Of a stretch of 9,585 bases of DNA, positions 5,433 through 9,585 are shown piece after piece; the stretch's first letter is position 1, and the number at the start of each line of letters is the position of its first letter. The notes under the pieces were generated by a model. It ran no database searches and was not told the DNA's origin. It saw nothing but the letters and a program-made list of their open reading frames with translations. Position numbers and translations under genes: made by a program. The stretch comes from Anaerovibrio sp. (GTDB lineage: Bacteria; Bacillota; Negativicutes; Selenomonadales; Selenomonadaceae): NCBI GenBank assembly GCA_016302095.1, contig JAEDOE010000027.1, forward strand, positions 1 to 9,585, written 5' to 3'.

Positions 5433-8363
5433 TTAATCCAGCACATTAGTCAGCTTGCTGAACAAGCCTGCATTTTCCTTGACTACCGTACCGTTGCCAA
5501 GCACGCAGAGATTATTCTCCTTCATGCATGCCTCAATGGCAGGAGCAAGGGCACGGATATCATCCACAGTAGTCTTTAAAAGCTCTGTCCTGCGTTTCTG
5601 CCGTGACTCATAGGTAATGCCGCGGAAATACATACGCTGGGCTGTAGCCCCTAAAAGGCGAGGTGTCAAAGGAGTATCAATGCCGCTGATAGCACCGATA
5701 ATATACTTCACCATCTCCCTGTCCGAAGCCTCAAAATTCCTGAGAAACTCCGCCGTACCATCAAATACCGCCACAGTTTCCGCCAGATTCGGGTCACGAT
5801 AAGACACGAACATCATATCGCCATCGCTGCTGAACCTGGTCATGGCACCATAGGCTCCGCCCTGCACCCGGATTTTTATCCAGAAATACTCATACTTCAA
5901 AAGCATTTCCAGCACCCGGTAAGCCCCCGTCAGCTCATAGCCCAGCCTGTACAGGTTGGCTCCCTTTGCCACATACTGCACCTGGCTGGAGGACAGCAGG
6001 CCTTCCTGCTGATTTTCAGGCTGGAAGGTGTATGCAACAGCTTCTGCCCTGTCAGCCTCCACATTTTCACGCAGCTTCAATAATAAAGGCTTCATTCCCT
6101 CAGCAAAGGCGGCATAATCCCCCTCCTGCACCGTCACGCCTATAGTCAGGCGGCTGGTGCTGAACAGCAGGCGCATCACCTGTGCCAGCTTGCCGCAGAA
6201 GTCATCTGCATTTGCCTCAAACTCATCTGTCAGCTCCTTCAACAGAGGATAGGAAGACAATTCTCCCTGCTCGTTGTAGGCACCTGCCTTGGAAATAAAG
6301 GAATTGAGCCTTGCTAATGCCACTTGCACAGGAGATTGCAGCATCTCAAGCTCAAACTCTGAGCGATTCTGCTGCAGAAGCTCCAAAAGACGCTTTTTAT
6401 CATCAAATTTCGTTTCATTCAAAAGCTCGCCAATAATCTCCGCCAGCTCCGGCAGCTTCCGCATAAAGGCCTTGGCTGACACCTTGAACACTGGCTGCAG
6501 GGAATCTGCCACACCTTCCAGAGTCAGGTTTTCCAGGCTGAAAGTGATGCCGCCGGTGTGCATATTTACCCTGTTGGTCATGTCCTCATAGGTGCTGCTT
6601 TCCGTATCCACCAGCCCGATAATATCCGAGAACAGGTAGGCATACGGCACCAGCTCCTGAGGTATCACATCCGCCCGGAAATACAAGTTCAGGTACAGGA
6701 TGCCATTGGTCTCAGCCGGGGTATACAGCACCTTGACGCCATCTAACTGCCGCTCCTCCAGCGGAATATGCTTTGGCTCCGGGTTGATGTCCTCGATTTT
6801 CAGCAGGGGAATGGTTGCCAGTGCCTCCGGGGAATCCGGTGTCTGCTGGCGCAGCTTCAGACGGGCAGTATTCTCAATCACCGCCTGAATTTCTGCCTCA
6901 GACATAGCCGCCTTCTTTGCCGCCAGCTCCTCTGCCAAGGCAGCCTCCTGCCTAGCCGCCAGTGTTTTATCCGGCTTCATAACTACCGACACAGCAAAAT
7001 TGTTTTCCAAAAAATATTTTTTCAGCAGCTGCTCATAATAATCAGTAGCCAGCTTGCTGCGCAAATCCTGCAAATCTGCCTCATAGCGAAGCTTCTCCAA
7101 CGGGTCCTTATCATAGAGCCAGTTGGTCATCAGCATGATATTGTAAATCAGCCCCTTCGGATAGGAACCGAAATCAGCCTCCCGCAGCTGGAACTCCATG
7201 AGATTGAGGGCTGCCTCCAAAATAGTCCTGTCGATGCCATTTTCCACCAGCTCGGCCAGCGTGTCGTGGAGCACCTGACGGAACTTTCCTGCCTTATCAG
7301 CCTCTGCACCGTTTACCGTAATGGAAAGATACGGCTGCAGCACATTGGTCTCAAAATGGGAGGATACATCCATCCCCAGGCCTGCATCAATCAATGCCTT
7401 TCTGAGGGGTGCCGCCGGTGTCTTCAAGAGAGCCTGCTCCAAAAGCCCGATGGCACTAATCAGCTCATGGTCGCCAGCCTGTGCCATCACCAGATTGTAG
7501 CTCAGGAAGGTCCTGCTGTCCTCCGGCTCATCTTCCCCGATAGGATAGCTATCTTCAACCTGCTTTACCTCATTAAAGGCCGCCTGCAAAGGAATGGCAG
7601 AATCCACCTCCACAATATCAAAATTGCTGAGATATTCGCTGTCAATGAAAGCCAGCTGCTCCTCAATATCCATATCGCCATAAAGATAAATATAGCTGTT
7701 GGCAGGAGAATAATACTTTTTATGGAAATCAATAAACTGCTGGTAGGTCAGGTTAGGGATTGCCTTTGGATTGCCCCCTGATTCGCAGGAATAGGTATTG
7801 TCAGGGAACAGCTCCCGCATCACCTGATTTTCCAGCAAATCCTCCGGGGAGGACAGGGCCCCCTTCATCTCATTGTAAACCACGCCGCTGTATTTCAGCG
7901 GCTCCTCCGGGCTTTCAATCTCATAGTGCCAGCCCTCCTGCATGAGAATTTCCTCATTATCATAGATGGACGGATAAAAAACCGCATCCAGGTACACATC
8001 CATCAGGTTGTGAAAATCCTTGTCGTTGCAGCTTGCCACCGGATACATGGTCTTGTCCGGGTAGGTCATGGCGTTGAGGAAGGTATTCAATGAACCCTTT
8101 ACCAGCTCCACAAAAGGCTCCTTCAGCGGAAACTTGCGGGAACCGCATAGCGTGGAATGCTCAATAATATGCGGCACACCTGTATCGTCAGTAGGCGGCG
8201 TGCGGAAGGAAATGGAAAACACCTTGTTGTCATCGGTATTTTTCAGATACAAAAGCCGCGCCCCGCTTTTCACATGCTGAAACTCAAAAGCATCAGAAGC
8301 CGCTTCCTTCACCTGCTCCTGCCTCAGCAGCCTGAAACCATGTATAATATCATTTACCTGCAT
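5433..8363 (-). CDS. M16C-family zinc metallopeptidase (presequence-protease/insulinase-like)
   Basis: This 976-residue protein belongs to the large single-chain M16C family that includes mitochondrial PreP and falcilysin, which cut short unfolded peptides inside a closed chamber. The inverted zinc motif is HIIEH (His 65, catalytic Glu 68, His 69). The third ligand is Glu 165 in VVYNEMKG, with the same spacing to the motif as in PreP. GSLNTFLNAMTYPDKTMYPV (90-109) and LFPDNTYSCESGGNP (about 186-200) are also family hallmarks. The Arg/Tyr pair of the C-terminal half, which binds substrate in the family, is Arg 832 and Tyr 838 (RVQGGAY). The M16C-associated domain should lie at about 460-710. 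There is no signal peptide, so it should act in the cytoplasm. I chose the ATG at 8363, 7 nt after AAAGGGG. The in-frame TTG at 8369 is too close to that site. Bacterial members have no settled role. Confidence 0.93.
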   Translation of the reverse strand: MQVNDIIHGFRLLRQEQVKEAASDAFEFQHVKSGARLLYLKNTDDNKVFSISFRTPPTDDTGVPHIIEHSTLCGSRKFPLKEPFVELVKGSLNTFLNAMTYPDKTMYPVASCNDKDFHNLMDVYLDAVFYPSIYDNEEILMQEGWHYEIESPEEPLKYSGVVYNEMKGALSSPEDLLENQVMRELFPDNTYSCESGGNPKAIPNLTYQQFIDFHKKYYSPANSYIYLYGDMDIEEQLAFIDSEYLSNFDIVEVDSAIPLQAAFNEVKQVEDSYPIGEDEPEDSRTFLSYNLVMAQAGDHELISAIGLLEQALLKTPAAPLRKALIDAGLGMDVSSHFETNVLQPYLSITVNGAEADKAGKFRQVLHDTLAELVENGIDRTILEAALNLMEFQLREADFGSYPKGLIYNIMLMTNWLYDKDPLEKLRYEADLQDLRSKLATDYYEQLLKKYFLENNFAVSVVMKPDKTLAARQEAALAEELAAKKAAMSEAEIQAVIENTARLKLRQQTPDSPEALATIPLLKIEDINPEPKHIPLEERQLDGVKVLYTPAETNGILYLNLYFRADVIPQELVPYAYLFSDIIGLVDTESSTYEDMTNRVNMHTGGITFSLENLTLEGVADSLQPVFKVSAKAFMRKLPELAEIIGELLNETKFDDKKRLLELLQQNRSEFELEMLQSPVQVALARLNSFISKAGAYNEQGELSSYPLLKELTDEFEANADDFCGKLAQVMRLLFSTSRLTIGVTVQEGDYAAFAEGMKPLLLKLRENVEADRAEAVAYTFQPENQQEGLLSSSQVQYVAKGANLYRLGYELTGAYRVLEMLLKYEYFWIKIRVQGGAYGAMTRFSSDGDMMFVSYRDPNLAETVAVFDGTAEFLRNFEASDREMVKYIIGAISGIDTPLTPRLLGATAQRMYFRGITYESRQKRRTELLKTTVDDIRALAPAIEACMKENNLCVLGNGTVVKENAGLFSKLTNVLD

Positions 8364-8370
8364 AATCAAT

Positions 8371-8377
8371 CCCCTTT
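8371..8377 (-). promoter_or_regulatory. Ribosome binding site deciding the M16C start
   Basis: AAAGGGG on the minus strand is 7 nt before the ATG at 8363 but only 1 nt from the upstream TTG at 8369, which favours the ATG. Confidence 0.7.
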
Positions 8378-8429
8378 GGTACTATCAAATAACACTTCCA
8401 AAAAAATTATTGTATGGAAAAGCTTACAA

Positions 8430-8459
8430 TATTTACTACAAATGAGCAAATTTTGTTAA
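8430..8459 (-). promoter_or_regulatory. Possible promoter of the M16C gene
   Basis: TTAACA (8454-8459, 5 of 6), an 18-bp spacer ending TTTGTAG, then TAAATA (8430-8435, weak) on the minus strand. The -35 overlaps the stop codon of the upstream small gene. An alternative -10 is TACAAT (8409-8414), without a good -35. Read-through from the small gene is equally possible. Confidence 0.35.
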
Positions 8460-8468
8460 AAATTCGCT
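8445..8468 (-). repeat. AT-rich hairpin spanning the stop codon of the small orphan gene
   Basis: On the minus strand AGCGAATTTT (8459-8468) pairs with AAAATTTGCT (8445-8454), 10 pairs with one G-U, around loop TAAC, which contains the TAA stop. No T-run follows, so it is not a standard terminator. Confidence 0.4.
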
Positions 8469-8680
8469 TCCTGATTTACCTGCCTGTCTGACTTCCCCAG
8501 CACCCAGCCCAGGGTTTTCAGCTCCGAGTAAATCATCACCTTCTGCTCCCGAAACTCCGCACTGCAATTTCTGAACTGCTTATATTTCTGACAGCACTGC
8601 TGATACCGGGCATGGATTTCCGGCATACTGCGCATCTTCGCTCCCATCTCAGGAGTGTAGCCCGTACTTATCTTAGCCAT
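8456..8680 (-). CDS. Small cytosolic protein of unknown function (74 residues)
   Basis: I do not recognise this protein. It begins MAKISTGYTPEMGAKMRSMP and is mostly predicted helical, with Lys/Arg/Gln-rich stretches and three cysteines (29, 30, 39). The tail is ELKTLGWVLGKSDRQVNQ (53-70). There is no signal peptide or membrane segment. Support for a real gene is a ribosome site, AAAGGA (8691-8696), 10 nt before the ATG, a promoter just upstream, and a diverged second copy of the whole upstream region at 9409-9529. It lies about 90 bp before the M16C gene on the same strand, so the two might be cotranscribed. Cys-Cys at 29-30 is unusual in so short a protein, but three cysteines do not make an obvious metal site. 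Confidence 0.6.
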   Translation of the reverse strand: MAKISTGYTPEMGAKMRSMPEIHARYQQCCQKYKQFRNCSAEFREQKVMIYSELKTLGWVLGKSDRQVNQEANF

Positions 8681-8724
8681 ATCTATCTCATCCTTTCATT
8701 TTATCTGCAAAACTATTACCTACT

Positions 8725-8753
8725 ATTTTACTACAAAATCCTTGACAGGGCAA
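8725..8753 (-). promoter_or_regulatory. Promoter of the small orphan gene
   Basis: TTGCCC (8748-8753, 4 of 6), 17-bp spacer ending GATTTTGTAG, TAAAAT (8725-8730, 5 of 6) on the minus strand. It lies within repeat copy A, directly after the DUF441 terminator. Confidence 0.55.
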
Positions 8754-8765
8754 AGTTATGCAAAC

Positions 8766-8798
8766 AAAAAGGCATATCGATTACAACAATCGATACGC
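8766..8798 (-). terminator. Rho-independent terminator of the DUF441 gene
   Basis: GCGTATCGATT (8788-8798) pairs with AATCGATATGC (8772-8782) on the minus strand: 11 pairs, one G-U, loop GTTGT. C and then five T (8766-8770) follow. It lies 36 nt after the DUF441 stop. Confidence 0.85.
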
Positions 8799-8833
8799 TC
8801 TTATTGCAATTTAGGACCGAAAAATAATTTAAC

Positions 8834-9295
8834 CTACTCTCCCATAAATTTCTGAGCAATACTCATAATCACATACACCACACCTGAGGCAATCAAGGGA
8901 CCTACTGGAACGCCCTTGAAGAAAAATACACCTATCATAGTGCCTATAATCAGTGCCGTTGCCACCTCTGGCGATGCCTTCATGTAGTCTACGCCCAAAT
9001 AACCAAAAATGGCAACCCCCGCCCCTACAATTAGGGAAATAATGCCTACCGGACTCTGAAAGCAATGCCAAATATTTTCCAAGGTAATCTTGCCTGTAGC
9101 AATAGGCACTAAGATAGCTGCCGTCAAAAGGATAATCCCCCATCTTATCCCCTTGGCGCCCAGAATATCTATTAGCTGATTTAGCCCCAGCAGCTTCAAA
9201 ATTATAACCGCTCCGGCTGCATAAGCCACGGACATATTATGACCAACTATACTGCACAGCAAAATCGCCAGCATGATTATATATTCCTGCCCCAC
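8834..9295 (-). CDS. DUF441 family integral membrane protein (YeaL/YtwI-like)
   Basis: This 153-residue protein is strongly hydrophobic with four to five membrane segments (about 6-18, 22-38, 51-67, 84-101, 112-148). Family hallmarks are IVGHN (16-20), ILVPIATGKI (61-70), TALIIGTMIGVFFF (113-126) and GVPVGPLIASG (128-138), as in E. coli YeaL and B. subtilis YtwI. The family's function is unknown, so I assign none. The start is GTG at 9295. AAAAGGAG (9308-9315) lies 12 nt upstream, longer than usual. A four-codon frame, ATG AGT TTA TAG, sits between them and overlaps the GTG. No other in-frame start exists upstream, and the ATG at codon 8 would cut into the first membrane segment. Direct repeats bracket the gene. 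Confidence 0.88.
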   Translation of the reverse strand: MGQEYIIMLAILLCSIVGHNMSVAYAAGAVIILKLLGLNQLIDILGAKGIRWGIILLTAAILVPIATGKITLENIWHCFQSPVGIISLIVGAGVAIFGYLGVDYMKASPEVATALIIGTMIGVFFFKGVPVGPLIASGVVYVIMSIAQKFMGE

Positions 9296-9307
9296 TATAA
9301 ACTCATA

Positions 9308-9315
9308 CTCCTTTT
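9308..9315 (-). promoter_or_regulatory. Ribosome binding site of the DUF441 gene with intervening mini-frame
   Basis: AAAAGGAG is 1 nt before ATG AGT TTA TAG (9295 is shared with the following GTG through TAGTG) and 12 nt before the GTG. Ribosomes may read the four-codon frame and restart at GTG, or use GTG directly with long spacing. Confidence 0.5.
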
Positions 9316-9327
9316 ACGATTAATTTT

Positions 9328-9336
9328 ATTATGTCA
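9328..9336 (-). promoter_or_regulatory. Possible extended -10 promoter of the DUF441 gene
   Basis: TGA CATAAT (CATAAT 9328-9333) on the minus strand matches an extended -10 with one mismatch. No good -35 is seen at 17 bp. The leader would be about 25 nt. Confidence 0.4.
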
Positions 9337-9365
9337 CATGCCACAACCAAGAAAAATCTAACTTT

Positions 9366-9416
9366 TCATCTGCAAAATTTTCCACACACGAAAGAGGCTA
9401 CTATCAGATTAGCCAT
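9366..9416 (-). other. Sixteen-codon reading frame at the start region of repeat copy B
   Basis: ATG GCT AAT ... TGA encodes MANLIVASFVCGKFCR. It uses the ribosome site and start codon that copy A gives to the 74-residue gene, but the sequence diverges after codon 2. It may be a decayed relic or a leader peptide ahead of DUF441. The duplicated promoter in front has a poor -10, so I lean to a relic. Confidence 0.3.
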
Positions 9417-9529
9417 ATTTATCTCATTCTTTCCTTTGCAAAACAATTGCACACCACTTCACTACAAAATCCTTGGCAGAACAAAGCTATACAACCAAAA
9501 AGGCATACCAATTATAACAATAGATACGC
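9409..9529 (-). repeat. Direct repeat copy B: terminator, decayed promoter and start region
   Basis: This copy matches copy A at about 83 percent, with a 5-bp gap near the ribosome site. The promoter hexamers became TTGTTC and TGAAGT with the same 17-bp spacing, so promoter strength is probably lost. The terminator hairpin survives (see next entry). Confidence 0.85.
9497..9529 (-). terminator. Rho-independent terminator of an unseen gene to the right
   Basis: GCGTATCTATT (9519-9529) pairs with AATTGGTATGC (9503-9513) on the minus strand, 10 of 11 pairs with two G-U and one T-T mismatch. CC and then five T (9497-9501) follow. It is the copy B counterpart of the DUF441 terminator and should end a minus-strand gene lying beyond base 9585. 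Confidence 0.6.
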
Positions 9530-9585
9530 CCTTCATCACTATACTAGTCTTGATGGATTCGATACCACATCAGATATATTCTTCC

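Larger units (their letters stand above)
8673..8798 (-). repeat. Direct repeat copy A: terminator, promoter and start region
   Basis: About 100 of 121 aligned positions match the copy at 9409-9529, with one 5-bp gap in the latter. Read on the minus strand, the unit holds the DUF441 terminator, then a promoter, then the ribosome site and the first codons (ATGGCTAA) of the small orphan gene. Identity stops right after the start codon. Confidence 0.85.

Noticed and set aside
6768..7781. A plus-strand frame of 337 codons, antisense to the M16C gene
   Set aside because: The M16C protein is continuous with conserved motifs across this region. The antisense product has no recognisable motif and the codon pattern of a mirror frame.
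8775..8795. The perfect palindrome TATCGATT-n5-AATCGATA as a repressor operator
   Set aside because: On the minus strand it extends to an 11-bp stem followed by a T-run, 36 nt after the DUF441 stop, and a similar hairpin exists in copy B. A terminator is the simpler reading.
8834..9529. An insertion sequence or composite transposon formed by the two direct repeats
   Set aside because: There is no transposase, no terminal inverted repeats and no target-site duplication. The repeats are ordinary terminator/promoter DNA.
9544..9585. C-terminal end of a minus-strand gene entering from the right
   Set aside because: One frame is open for 13 codons up to a TAG at 9544 and is followed by a terminator, but a second minus-strand frame is open for a similar length. 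It is too short to choose or identify.
1..9585. A new defence, CRISPR, toxin-antitoxin or biosynthetic system
   Set aside because: All large genes are housekeeping or known-family genes, and only two small proteins are unassigned. No repeat-spacer array, toxin-antitoxin-like pair or cluster of enzymes is visible.

Overview
The window looks like chromosomal core-metabolism DNA from a low-to-mid-GC, anaerobic, diderm Firmicute. Selenomonadales/Negativicutes is my best guess. It rests on the iron-sulfur two-subunit L-serine dehydratase, a DapA-type lysine/meso-DAP step, a DUF441 membrane protein, and an M16C peptidase beside clostridia-like promoters. This is inference from gene families, not a database match. 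I see no tRNA, rRNA, CRISPR array, transposase or phage gene.

Left part: argC (arginine biosynthesis, minus, runs off the left edge) is divergent from a plus-strand monofunctional peptidoglycan glycosyltransferase (741-1760). The roughly 175-bp intergenic region between them carries repeated ATGCAAC boxes on a near-helical spacing, consistent with an ArgR-type operator array. The glycosyltransferase converges on a minus-strand gene for a small exported protein of unknown function (1854-2537). A terminator with an A-run on one side and a T-run on the other sits between them.

Middle: all remaining genes are on the minus strand. In transcription order, right to left, they are DUF441, a 74-residue orphan, the M16C metallopeptidase, dapA, then sdaAB-sdaAA, then the exported protein. 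sdaAB-sdaAA is a clear two-gene operon for serine deamination to pyruvate and ammonia. dapA is a stand-alone unit with a TTG start, a good sigma-A-type promoter and its own terminator. That terminator's T-run overlaps the extended -10 promoter of sdaAB. The M16C peptidase (976 residues) is a presequence-protease-like zinc endopeptidase with all catalytic residues visible and no signal peptide, so it probably acts on oligopeptides in the cytoplasm.

Right part: the DUF441 gene (8834-9295, GTG start) is bracketed by two direct copies of a roughly 125-bp intergenic module made of a terminator, a promoter and a start-codon region. The two copies are about 83 percent identical. Copy A drives the 74-residue orphan. 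Copy B has a decayed -10 and leads only into a 16-codon reading frame.

I found no convincing new multi-gene system. The points most worth following up are the duplicated module around DUF441, the operator array between argC and the glycosyltransferase, the altered lysine site of DapA, and an inverted repeat that could hide the exported protein's ribosome binding site only in read-through transcripts.
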